The notes beneath the pieces were generated by a model that ran no database searches, was not told where the DNA came from, and saw only the letters and a list, made by a program, of their open reading frames with translations. A stretch of DNA of 64,000 nt from Enterococcus diestrammenae (lineage in GTDB: Bacteria; Bacillota; Bacilli; Lactobacillales; Enterococcaceae), in contig NZ_MAEI01000005.1 of NCBI RefSeq assembly GCF_009933255.1, forward strand, positions 54,813-118,812, given 5' to 3'. Below are positions 57,371-64,000 of the stretch, one piece after another (the first letter of the stretch is position 1; each line of letters opens with the position of its first letter). Made by a program: the position numbers and the translations under genes.

Positions 57371-58393
57371 TTATTCAACAATCCCCAACTCAATCATACT
57401 TTCAGCAGTGGCCAAAATCGATACTTCCGCTGAACGAGGTTGCCAACCGAGAATTTTTTTGGCTTGTCCATTGCTACACGCGGTGTCTTGTCCTATAAAG
57501 GTTGCTGGCATCCGCCAAGCTTTAACAAATAATGCTAGCACTTTGACAATTAAGCTAGGAACTTCTCGGGTAGAGACTTTGGCTGCTTTTTTGCCTAAGT
57601 TTTGTTTCAAGATTAGCGCTACTTCTTTAAACGAAAGATTTTCCCCAGATGTAGCAATAAATCGCTGCCCCTTTGCTTTTGGATTTGTCATAGCAAGTAG
57701 ATTCAATTAGGCCACATCCCGAACGTCCACATAATCAAAGCTCATTTTTAACAGCAAAGGCATTTTCCCTGAAAGCATCTCTTTGACCGAAGTATTCGAA
57801 TGAGAGAAGTCTTTTCCTAAAATGGGTCCCATCACGGCCACTGGATTCACTGTTGCCAGTTCCACCCCTTCTTTTTTAGCATAATCCCAAGCGGCTAATT
57901 CCGCCATTGTTTTTGAACGTTGATAAGCATCGATGTTTCCTGATAAATTTGTCCAGTCTTTTTCGGTAAACAATTGAGGATGCTTTTTATGACCAGCGAT
58001 GACGGCACCAGATGCCGAGGTTAAGACGACTCTTTTGACCCCTGCTTTTTTTGCAGCGATCATAACTCGGGTCACACCATCCACCGCCATTTTTACCATG
58101 GCTGCACCATCATCTGGCCGCGTTGCCGGTGTAGGCGAGGCTACATGAATAACATAAGTAGCGCCAGATGCCGCCTCCAACCAATGATCATCACTGGTTA
58201 AGTCTGCCTGAACAAATTCTAAATCCTCAAGATTTTTCGCTCCCCCTTGAGTTAACATCGCTTTTACTTCTTTTTGACGGGACATGGTGCGCAGTGTCGT
58301 TCTCACCCGATAGCCCTGATTGAGCAGTTGCAAAATAATATGGACTGCGATAAAACCAGTTCCCCCAGTGACTAAAACTAATTCTTTTTTCAT
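57371..58393 (-). pseudogene. NAD-dependent epimerase/dehydratase (dihydroflavonol reductase-like), interrupted by one stop codon
   Basis: An extended SDR of about 340 codons. The first 228 residues carry the NAD(P) motif LVTGGTGFIAVHIILQLLN, VIHVASPTP and the active-site YQRSK. They end at VDVRDVA followed by TAA at 57707-57709. The frame then continues without a shift as LNLLAMTNPKAKGQRFIA, the expected next block of this family. The defect is therefore a single in-frame nonsense codon at a place where Asp is usual. Either the gene is a recent pseudogene, or the stop is a sequencing error, or it is read through. It follows the small SDR gene by 17 bases, with an AAGGAG ribosome site. Confidence 0.85.
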
Positions 58394-58410
58394 GTAATGA
58401 GCTCCTTGTC

Positions 58411-59031
58411 TTAACGTGCTGAAACAGTAACTATTGAATTCAGATACTTGCGGTTTTCGATTTCATCCACTAAAGCTGTAGCATAATCCTGATAACTAAT
58501 TTCTGATTTTCCTTTTTGACTATAGAGGGCCACATTCGTTCCAGTTTGATAACTACCAGTTCTTGATCCATTAGGGACGAAATGAATCGGTGGTGCCATG
58601 TAAGTCCACTCAAATCCCTGGCTGCTTTTTAAAAGATCGTAGGACTGTTCGCTTATCTTTGAGCGCTTTTTGACTAGTCGAATTTTGTCGTAAACTTTCT
58701 TTTCTCGCTGATTATCCAGATAAAGAAAACCTCCTGAGCCAACGATAATCAAACGCTTATTCGTATCTTTTAGCAAAGCTTGAAAATGCCTTACAATTTG
58801 GAGATGTTTTGCTTGTTCCCCAAGTTTTGCACCAAAAGCACTTATGACAACATCTAAAGGCGCAAGATCTTCTTTGGTAATTGCTAAAATGTCTCGCTGG
58901 ATGAATGAGACGTCATTCGCTAATTTTTCTGGACTTCTTACGATTGCTAAAGTTTCAAAGCCACGCTCCTTTAATTCAGTCAAGATTACTTGACCCGCTT
59001 TACCTGTGGCGCCAATCACACCAATTCTCAT
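58411..59031 (-). CDS. NAD(P)-binding atypical SDR (YwnB/NmrA-like)
   Basis: A 206-residue Rossmann protein. The N-terminus RIGVIGATGKAGQVILTELK binds NAD(P), VIIVGSGG-type RLIIVGSGGFLYL follows, and WTYMAPPIHFVPNGSRTG is typical of the YwnB/NAD(P)H-binding group. The family includes flavin reductase-like and stress-related proteins without a settled substrate. It is transcribed away from a TetR gene and is followed by the broken dehydrogenase, so the two were probably one operon controlled by that TetR. GGAGAGAC lies before ATG 59031. Confidence 0.85.
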   Translation of the reverse strand: MRIGVIGATGKAGQVILTELKERGFETLAIVRSPEKLANDVSFIQRDILAITKEDLAPLDVVISAFGAKLGEQAKHLQIVRHFQALLKDTNKRLIIVGSGGFLYLDNQREKKVYDKIRLVKKRSKISEQSYDLLKSSQGFEWTYMAPPIHFVPNGSRTGSYQTGTNVALYSQKGKSEISYQDYATALVDEIENRKYLNSIVTVSAR

Positions 59032-59061
59032 TGTTTAGTCTCTCCTTCTATGCATATTGTT

Positions 59062-59079
59062 ACGTTACACTTGCAACGT
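59062..59079. promoter_or_regulatory. Candidate TetR operator
   Basis: ACGTTACACTTGCAACGT has inverted ACGTT/AACGT arms and lies in the 126-base gap between the divergent SDR and TetR genes. Weak by length, but at the expected place. Confidence 0.35.
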
Positions 59080-59157
59080 TTGTGTGCTTATCATATAGTT
59101 AGAAATGTAAAATTTCAATCATCTAGCCATCATCTGTGACAGAAAGAAGGAAGTGTA

Positions 59158-59739
59158 ATGTCAGCGACAAATCATGCACAAAAAATCAAACAAGATTCAA
59201 AAGACTATTTAACAACAGCCCTTTTCCAACTATTGCAAACAAAATGTCTAAATGAAATTAAGATTACCGACCTAGTAAAAAGAGCTGGCGTCAGTCGTAT
59301 GGCTTTTTACCGCAACTTTGAAACAATTGACGAGGTCTTGATTGAATATTTTGAGCCTAAAATCCAGAGTTTATTTGACGCAGTGATATTACAGATACCC
59401 ACCACACAAAAATTGCAAGAGTTAGCGTATTTTTTTAACGAGTTTTCCTCTGAGCTAACTCTTGCCGTCAAAAGAGAATACGAATTTATCATTCAACGGA
59501 TTTTTAATAAGCACATGACAAAGTTCTATTTTGATGAAGCACCAAAACGCTGGCCCACCATTAAAGAAAATGAGCTAGTTTATTGGACACATTTCATGAG
59601 CGCGGGTATTTATGCCATCTGGAAAGAATGGTTTTTAGATATGGACCGTAGCACGTTAGTAGAAGTTCATGACTTGATTAATAAATTTCAAAACGGTACG
59701 GCCCTGCTTTTACTGGCAGACAAAAAGACTGAAAAATAA
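59158..59739 (+). CDS. TetR/AcrR family regulator
   Basis: A 193-residue regulator with an N-terminal HTH at about residues 18-58 (LFQLLQTKCLNEIKITDLVK followed by RAGVSRMAFYRNF). The ligand domain is helical with no further recognisable motif. TetR proteins usually repress the divergent gene, here the small SDR and the dehydrogenase after it. AGAAAGAAGGAAG before ATG 59158 is a fair ribosome site. The ligand is unknown. Confidence 0.88.
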   Translation: MSATNHAQKIKQDSKDYLTTALFQLLQTKCLNEIKITDLVKRAGVSRMAFYRNFETIDEVLIEYFEPKIQSLFDAVILQIPTTQKLQELAYFFNEFSSELTLAVKREYEFIIQRIFNKHMTKFYFDEAPKRWPTIKENELVYWTHFMSAGIYAIWKEWFLDMDRSTLVEVHDLINKFQNGTALLLLADKKTEK

Positions 59740-59812
59740 GCTGCCCGCGGCTAAGACACTGTCTTTGAATTACTTGTGATCTAAAAAATTTTGTCCTATG
59801 AAAGGAGCATCT

Positions 59813-60202
59813 ATGACTCAATTCCATCTATTCCAAATTCCTTCAGAACAAAGCACTTTTGCTACTAAAGAAGTCATGGAAATTACGGGCTTTACAAAAG
59901 AAGCCCTGCGCTATTATGAGAAACTAGCGATTTTAGGCCCGATTGCCCGGAACCAAGCCAACTATCGCCAATACGACACGGCTAACTTGCAACGACTTCA
60001 AATGGTCAAAGTCTTTCAATACCTAGGGATGGATTTGTCAATGCTGAAAGATCTTTCCGAAAGCGATTCTTTAGAAAAACATCTGGATGTTTTGCGAAGT
60101 TACCAAAGAACGGTTCACGAGCAAATAACCCAACTTCAAGAGATTGACCACTTTATCGAAAATAAAATCGACTACCTCATAAACAATCATTCAAAAAAAT
60201 AA
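59813..60202 (+). CDS. MerR family regulator
   Basis: A 129-residue regulator with a winged HTH (FATKEVMEITGFTKEALRYY followed by EKLAILGP) and a C-terminal coiled coil for dimerisation (LRSYQRTVHEQITQLQEIDH). It has no cysteine pattern of the metal-sensing MerR proteins, so a small organic or redox signal is more likely. AAAGGAG six bases before ATG 59813 is preferred over the in-frame ATG at 59798. A classical 19-bp-spacer MerR promoter lies directly downstream and drives the quinone oxidoreductase gene. Confidence 0.9.
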   Translation: MTQFHLFQIPSEQSTFATKEVMEITGFTKEALRYYEKLAILGPIARNQANYRQYDTANLQRLQMVKVFQYLGMDLSMLKDLSESDSLEKHLDVLRSYQRTVHEQITQLQEIDHFIENKIDYLINNHSKK

Positions 60203-60222
60203 ACAAAACGCTTGCTGTGTTG

Positions 60223-60253
60223 TTGACCCCATAGTTTATCCTATGGTTAAACT
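60223..60253 (+). promoter_or_regulatory. MerR-type promoter with 19-bp spacer
   Basis: TTGACC (60223-60228), a spacer of exactly 19 bp, and TAAACT (60248-60253). The spacer holds the dyad CCATAG-N6-CTATGG. This is the hallmark of promoters that MerR proteins untwist to activate. It lies 18 bases before the quinone oxidoreductase start. Confidence 0.8.
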
Positions 60254-60271
60254 TGAAAGAAGGTTAATCAT

Positions 60272-61215
60272 ATGAAAACAATCGCTATTCATCAATTTGG
60301 GTCAGCCCAGGAATTACAAGCTACAGAAATTGAACAAGCTCCCTTAAAAACTAATGAAGTCCTAGTCACAAACCATGCCTATAGCATTAACCCCATGGAC
60401 ATCGCCGGACGCATGGGTATGCTCGACAAACCGTTTAATGAGCTCTGGTCTTTTCCCATCGTTTTAGGTTGGGACTTTGCTGGGACGATTGCCGCTGTGG
60501 GTGATGCCGTGACGGATTATCAAGTTGGGGACAAAGTCTTCGGCCATGCGCCAACTGTCCGCCCGGGAAATAATGGTACTTACAGTGAACTAGTAATTAC
60601 TACCCGGGCTTAATCGCTCCCCTGCCTGAAGGTTTGAGTTTTGACGAAGCTGCCGCCCTGCCGATTGCCGGTTTGACCGCTTACTGTGCCATTGTCAAAA
60701 ATCTAGCGGTTCAGCCCAAGGAAAAAATCTTAGTCCAAGGTGGTGCTGGCGGCGTCGGTTTAATCGCCGTTCAAATTGCCAAAACATTAGGCGCTTATGT
60801 CGCAACGACCGCCAGTCCTGCTAATCATGCTTTGTTAAAGAAACTGGGTGTCGATGTAGTCATTGATTACAATACGGTCAATGCAGCAGATGTCTTAGCA
60901 AACTACGATGGCGTCTTTGATACCGCTGGCGATATTGCCACTGGACTAAAAGTCTTGAAAGCTGATGGTAAGTTGATCACCGTCGCAGCCCAACCCACGC
61001 CTGAACAATTACAAGATCAGCAAAAACAAGTTGCTTTCCAATTCACAGACGGAACTTCAGCGGATTTGGCCGACCTCGCCCAAATGGTTCTAGCGGGTAA
61101 AGTCAAATTACAGGTAACCAGCCTGCCATTGTCCGTGGAAAACGTCCAAAAAGCCCATGAACTGGTGGAAAGCCGCCACGTCAAAGGAAAAATCGTGATT
61201 CACGTAAAAGATTAA
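60272..61215 (+). pseudogene. NADPH:quinone oxidoreductase-like (zeta-crystallin/MDR), frameshifted
   Basis: The first part (60272-60612) encodes the MDR catalytic domain (EVLVTNHAYSINPMDIAG, WDFAGTIAAVGDAV) and stops at RA-TAA. The second frame continues the family sequence from about 60611 as LIAPLPEGLSFDEAAALPIA, and then shows the nucleotide-binding GGAGGVGLIAVQIAKTLGA. The total of 944 bases is one short of a whole number of codons, so a single-base deletion near 60,605-60,612 explains the break. Intact relatives have about 313 residues. The downstream part could start at TTG 60634 but lacks a ribosome site. It is probably inactive unless the break is a sequencing error. Confidence 0.85.
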
Positions 61216-61223
61216 CCAAATTA

Positions 61224-61272
61224 AAAAAGCTAAGAAATGCAGGAAGATTCAATCAGCATTTCTTAGTTTTTT
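61224..61272 (+). terminator. Terminator after the quinone oxidoreductase gene
   Basis: CTAAGAAATGC (61230-61240) pairs perfectly with GCATTTCTTAG (61256-61266), followed by TTTTTT. Confidence 0.85.
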
Positions 61273-62001
61273 ACTTATGATGCAGAACTATTTTCAGGGT
61301 GACAAATCTCATAGTCCTTGCAAAACAGTTACTTTTACTTGTCTAAAGGGCTTGACTAACAGATCACCAGTGATCAGACATTTCTTCTGAAAACTGCTGC
61401 TGGCTACACCATGCTAGAATCGGGAATATTTCCCGGATGAAGAATATTAACTGTGACTTTTGTTCCTTTTAATACCTTGTTAATACCTTGGATAGTTTTT
61501 GCGTCAGTAATAGTCTGCCAGCTACTACTTGGCCGGAAATCACCATCCCACTATAATTATCCAGCACTAAGCACCGGTTGTGGTGCTACCACTTTAAGGT
61601 GAATAAGGATGATTGGCATAGCCCCAACCAATAAAATTCGACTTTGAAAAACCTTTTTCAAAAAGGGCAGTAAAACGGTTATTACACACTTTTTACTTGC
61701 TAAATCCTAACAGTAAAAATATTCTAATTATCCACAGCATAATGATCTTCGAAAAAATATTCAGATAGTCTTTTATTATAATATGAAGCAACACATCCCA
61801 ATATTTATTTTTGTAATATTCTCAAAATAACGAATAAATCCCTGCTCCCGGACACGGCGTCCTTCAGTAAGCTACATTTCTTGTGTAAGGTTCTAAACAA
61901 CTTCAGAATATTGATAAATAAAAAAGGAATCACACAAGAATATTTTCAGTACCCGTGAGATATACTCCACACAAATTATCGCAAAAACTATTTTCACAAA
62001 A
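61273..62001. other. 730-base AT-rich region before the prophage junction
   Basis: No convincing gene. A tandem duplication TTAATACCTTG (61469-61479 and 61480-61490) is visible. The segment may hold remnants of older genes, but none could be identified by translation. Confidence 0.35.
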
Positions 62002-62033
62002 AAACTCCGCCCATTTTTATCTAGGCGGAGTTT
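62002..62033 (-). terminator. Native terminator of lepA
   Basis: AAACTCCGCC (62002-62011) pairs perfectly with GGCGGAGTTT (62024-62033). The minus strand continues with a run of seven T. It lies 55 bases after the stop of the lepA 3' remnant. Confidence 0.82.
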
Positions 62034-62087
62034 GGGCGGAAGTCTTCTTAAAACAACCTTATTAATTCACGCATTTCAAACAAACCC

Positions 62088-62150
62088 TTATTTCTTCTTA
62101 GGTTCGTCCTCGTCCATCTTAAGAACAGCCATGAAGGCTTCCTGTGGGAT
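62088..62150 (-). mobile_element. lepA 3'-end remnant, probable prophage attachment site
   Basis: On the minus strand the frame IPQEAFMAVLKMDEDEPKKK ends in TAA at 62088. PQEAFMAVLK is the conserved C-terminus of elongation factor 4 (LepA). Upstream of the Ile/Pro codons the sequence no longer resembles LepA (the expected GSVE is replaced by RTRFL). Host DNA is therefore cut at about 62,147-62,150. Left of it lies the native lepA terminator; right of it phage-type genes begin. This is what is expected when a temperate phage uses the 3' end of lepA as attB and restores the gene at its far end. The att core is inside this segment. Confidence 0.7.
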
Positions 62151-62283
62151 AAGGAATCTTGTGCGGTTTCGTGAATATTCGACAAGCTCTGGCAATATTT
62201 GGATATACAGGCGTTTGTAAAGTTGTCGTTATTTATTTTAATATTTTTAAATATCCTTAAATATCTAATGATAGTTTTTGGAG

Positions 62284-62339
62284 TGTAGGCAATATGTAGG
62301 CAATCTATGAAAACAGACAAGAATATTATCTTGCCTACA
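62284..62339. promoter_or_regulatory. Candidate integrase arm-type binding sites
   Basis: TGTAGGCAAT occurs at 62284-62293 and 62295-62304, and TTGCCTACA (inverted) at 62331-62339. Three copies of a 9-base word within 56 bases, about 135 bases from the proposed att core, fit arm sites of a tyrosine integrase. Confidence 0.5.
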
Positions 62340-62401
62340 TTATTGTCTGCGATTCATTTTTCCTACTATTAAATGCGTATCTCCTTCTAGGAGGGGATAC
62401 C

Positions 62402-62560
62402 ATGCTAAAAAAATTTAAAACACACAATGCACACGTGATTTTGACGGATGAGGAAGTCAGACTGGAGACGCTGGACATGATCTATATTTATCGGCCAGCC
62501 GACAAAAGTAGGCTGTTGGAGATTTATTATGATAGCGTGCGGATTGCGAGATTGTTGTAG
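62402..62560 (+). CDS. Small phage protein, 52 residues
   Basis: A short frame starting MLKKFKTHNAHVILTDEEVR, charged and rich in Leu, Ile and Arg. GGAGGGG lies five bases before the ATG, and a UUCG-loop terminator begins at its stop codon, so it looks like a complete transcription unit. No family recognised. Small single genes of this kind are common at prophage ends. Confidence 0.6.
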   Translation: MLKKFKTHNAHVILTDEEVRLETLDMIYIYRPADKSRLLEIYYDSVRIARLL

Positions 62561-62580
62561 CCCTTTCGAGGGCTTTTTTA
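62559..62580 (+). terminator. UUCG-tetraloop terminator
   Basis: AGCCCT (62559-62564), loop TTCG, AGGGCT (62569-62574), followed by a T run. It overlaps the TAG of the 52-residue gene. Confidence 0.85.
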
Positions 62581-62602
62581 TTTGCGAAAAAAGTATTCTT
62601 TT

Positions 62603-62645
62603 GTATACTTTTCCATTGACTTAAAGCAGTATACTGTTGTATACT
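62603..62645 (+). promoter_or_regulatory. Phage promoter with repeated GTATAC operators
   Basis: TTGACT (62616-62621), 18-bp spacer, and TATACT (62640-62645). GTATAC occurs at 62603-62608, 62629-62634 and 62639-62644. The middle copy lies in the palindrome CAGTATACTG and the last overlaps the -10. This is a typical layout for a repressed phage promoter. Confidence 0.65.
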
Positions 62646-62686
62646 ATAAATGTAAAGGAGATACGAAATCAAAGGAGGAAAATTAA

Positions 62687-63133
62687 ATGGTTATTGACAC
62701 AAAAAAAATCTGGAAAGCTTTGAATAGTGGGACAGCCCAAGCGGCAGCGGACAACCTAGGCCTGTCGCTACAGACAATCAAGTCTTACCGATCCCGGGAA
62801 GGCTCCAGCGCATTCCGGGACTGGCGAGGTATGAATTTGGAAACAGCCGAAAGAATCATGAGAGTTATCAACAAGGAGGAGAAAGAAATGGAAAAGCAAT
62901 TGAAATTTGAGGAAGACGTTGAAAAATACGGCAAGTCCGTTAGCTTTGACGAAGCGGTTAGCGACATCTTCGCTAACTTGCCAGAAAGCCTTGAAATCGG
63001 TGATACTCAAAACTATCTTTTAAGCGATGCTAATAAATTCCACTCAAGCGCATCTTTTGAGTTTGAGGTGGTTGGGTTTGATGAAGATGAACTGCCGGTA
63101 TTCGAATATACCGGATTTAATTCTATCGTTTAA
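62687..63133 (+). CDS. Phage protein with N-terminal HTH-like and acidic C-terminal part
   Basis: 148 residues. The first 67 contain a putative HTH (ALNSGTAQAAADNLGLSLQT followed by IKSYRS). The last 81 (from MEKQLKFEEDVEKYGKSVSF) are strongly acidic. A perfect ribosome site, AAGGAGG at 62873-62879, lies eight bases before the in-frame ATG at 62888, so the acidic part may also be made alone. The main ribosome site AAAGGAGG precedes ATG 62687. I do not recognise the family. A small acidic protein beside a regulator-like domain in a prophage end could be a host-interaction or anti-defence factor, but that is only a hypothesis. Confidence 0.7.
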   Translation: MVIDTKKIWKALNSGTAQAAADNLGLSLQTIKSYRSREGSSAFRDWRGMNLETAERIMRVINKEEKEMEKQLKFEEDVEKYGKSVSFDEAVSDIFANLPESLEIGDTQNYLLSDANKFHSSASFEFEVVGFDEDELPVFEYTGFNSIV

Positions 63134-63145
63134 GGAGGAAGAAAA

Positions 63146-63454
63146 ATGCATCTACAAGAGTTGTTTTACTATCGACTACCGGATGGAAGAACCGAACGGA
63201 CTATGCACACCCTGTCACCGTCAAATATGAGACGGGCGAACGTGCCGGAGGATTTGATTAATGCATACAGCATTGCTAGAAATGCTCAAGCTTTGCCTGA
63301 AATAAAATACTACAGAAACGGTCACCGCGAAATCATCAACGAAGAAAAGATCAATAAGGCAGCGTGGGACGCCCACAATGCCATCGTTGAGTTTTTGAGA
63401 AATCAGGAAAAGGAACACTTTCCTGACGGTAATTTCTTCCCAAAAAACGCATAA
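63146..63454 (+). CDS. Phage protein of unknown function, 102 residues
   Basis: It starts 12 bases after the previous gene, with AAGGAGG upstream, so the two form an operon. The sequence (LPDGRTERTMHTLSPSNMRR) is basic in the middle and has no cysteine, signal peptide or membrane span. No family assigned. It ends before a bidirectional hairpin that separates it from the endolysin gene. Confidence 0.65.
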   Translation: MHLQELFYYRLPDGRTERTMHTLSPSNMRRANVPEDLINAYSIARNAQALPEIKYYRNGHREIINEEKINKAAWDAHNAIVEFLRNQEKEHFPDGNFFPKNA

Positions 63455-63459
63455 AAAAT

Positions 63460-63487
63460 AACCCCCGGGACCGCAATCCCAGGGGTT
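63460..63487. terminator. Terminator between the small phage operon and the endolysin
   Basis: AACCCCCGGGA (63460-63470) pairs with TCCCAGGGGTT (63477-63487), one mismatch, followed by TCTTTG. It serves the rightward operon and perhaps also the leftward endolysin. Confidence 0.75.
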
Positions 63488-63495
63488 TCTTTGTG

Positions 63496-64000
63496 CTACT
63501 TAAGATATACACTTGGCACCCAGCCGTAAGAATCAATCTCGGACCAGTTCTTACTACCATGGACTGACTGCCCATTATTAGCCGTAGTGGTAACTTTAAC
63601 TTTCTGCCCTTTTTTAACAGTCCGCACAATCTTGTCAGACAGTTTTTGACCCGTGTAGACGTTTAGCACATCAATAGTTACGGTTTTAGTCTTGCCTTTC
63701 GATGGCTTGCCGGCGGACGCACGTTTGACAAGCTGGATATCGTTAGGGTGCGCCCAGCCCCAGTCTTCGATTAAATACTTCTTGGAGTTGCCAACTATGC
63801 GTTTAATCTTGCCTTGTTTTCCTCGTTTAGCAGTAGACTTACCAGCGCCTAGACTGTCACGATACAAAGCATTGTACACTTTGACCACATCTCCAACCTT
63901 GCCGTCCTTTAATGGCTTAGAGTTGGGTTTCAAATCGCTTGAGCTGCCGCCACATTTTAAGCGGTTGTACTCTTTAATAACCGCATCACGAAAAGCAATC
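63496..64000 (-). CDS. Phage endolysin, C-terminal part with two SH3-like domains
   Basis: The frame is open to the window edge (visible N-terminal end: IAFRDAVIKEYNRL), so the true start is outside. The stretch up to about GGSSSD resembles the end of an amidase-type catalytic domain plus a linker. Two bacterial SH3-like cell-wall-binding modules follow (GKVGDVVKVYNALYRDSLG, KVKVTTTANNGQSVHGSKNW). The last ends YGWVPSVYLK. Endolysins cut peptidoglycan at the end of the lytic cycle. Its place next to the att site, read toward it, is the usual lysis-module end of a prophage. The type of catalytic domain cannot be told from this part. Confidence 0.8.
   Translation of the reverse strand, partial: IAFRDAVIKEYNRLKCGGSSSDLKPNSKPLKDGKVGDVVKVYNALYRDSLGAGKSTAKRGKQGKIKRIVGNSKKYLIEDWGWAHPNDIQLVKRASAGKPSKGKTKTVTIDVLNVYTGQKLSDKIVRTVKKGQKVKVTTTANNGQSVHGSKNWSEIDSYGWVPSVYLK

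Noticed and set aside
61467..61490. Tandem TTAATACCTTG as the start of a CRISPR or iteron array
   Set aside because: Only two copies, directly abutting and without spacers. A simple slippage duplication explains it.
62048..62320. Leftward 90-codon frame over the lepA remnant
   Set aside because: It reads the remnant in a different frame from the conserved LepA tail and lacks a ribosome site, so it is a chance frame across the junction.

Overview
The window is a chromosomal segment of a low-GC Gram-positive bacterium, most likely an Enterococcus or a close relative. The evidence is the RexAB-type recombination nuclease, strong AGGAGG ribosome sites, the gene order ylaN-ftsW-pyc-typA-IMPase-UPF0223-pdh (known from Bacillus and Lactobacillales), an Mga-type regulator, and a Se-dependent xanthine dehydrogenase of the kind known from Enterococcus faecalis. 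The species cannot be fixed from the sequence alone. No rRNA, tRNA or CRISPR array was seen.

Layout. 1-8 kb: rexA (5' end only) and rexB, signal peptidase I, a nitroreductase and several small membrane or hypothetical genes. 8.3-13.1 kb: pyruvate:flavodoxin oxidoreductase (nifJ) and a flavodoxin. 13.3-33.8 kb: a leftward purine-catabolism/Se-molybdenum hydroxylase cluster. In transcription order it is ssnA, ygfK, ygeX, ygeY, ygeW, carbamate kinase, ridA, two NCS2 purine permeases and a ModE-like HTH protein; then a MutS2-like ATPase, xanthine dehydrogenase and ygfJ. A YheO/DauR-type regulator diverges from ssnA at 34.2 kb. 35-36.6 kb: an odd EIIB-like protein and a phosphatase. 37-46.4 kb: pyc, ftsW, ylaN, typA, IMPase and UPF0223. 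47-52.3 kb: the pdhABCD operon with a probable Rex operator. 52.9-56.6 kb: Mga-like regulator, guaC and an aldo/keto reductase. 56.8-61.2 kb: a decaying redox/regulator patch holding a helD remnant, a dehydrogenase broken by one stop codon, a frameshifted quinone oxidoreductase, and TetR and MerR genes. From about 62.15 kb to the window end: one end of a prophage integrated in the 3' end of lepA, with three small rightward genes and a leftward endolysin running off the edge.

How the parts fit. Purines would enter by the permeases and be acted on by xanthine dehydrogenase, SsnA and YgfK. The ring-opened products would be processed by YgeY and YgeW to carbamoyl phosphate (ATP through carbamate kinase) and to 2,3-diaminopropionate (pyruvate plus ammonia through YgeX, with RidA clearing the enamine). 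Pyruvate could go to PFOR/flavodoxin when anoxic or to the Rex-controlled PDH complex otherwise. This scheme follows the known families and is inferred, not shown. A ring-opening hydrolase (HyuA-like), selD, Moco biosynthesis genes and a FAD subunit are not in the window.

Most notable: the lepA prophage junction with candidate integrase arm sites; a phage gene with a strong internal ribosome site that may yield two proteins; ygfJ with a 13-base perfect Shine-Dalgarno followed by ACG where ATG is expected; a dispersed MITE-like intergenic repeat; structured leaders before ygeW and the permeases; and a MerR promoter with a 19-bp spacer driving a frameshifted gene.
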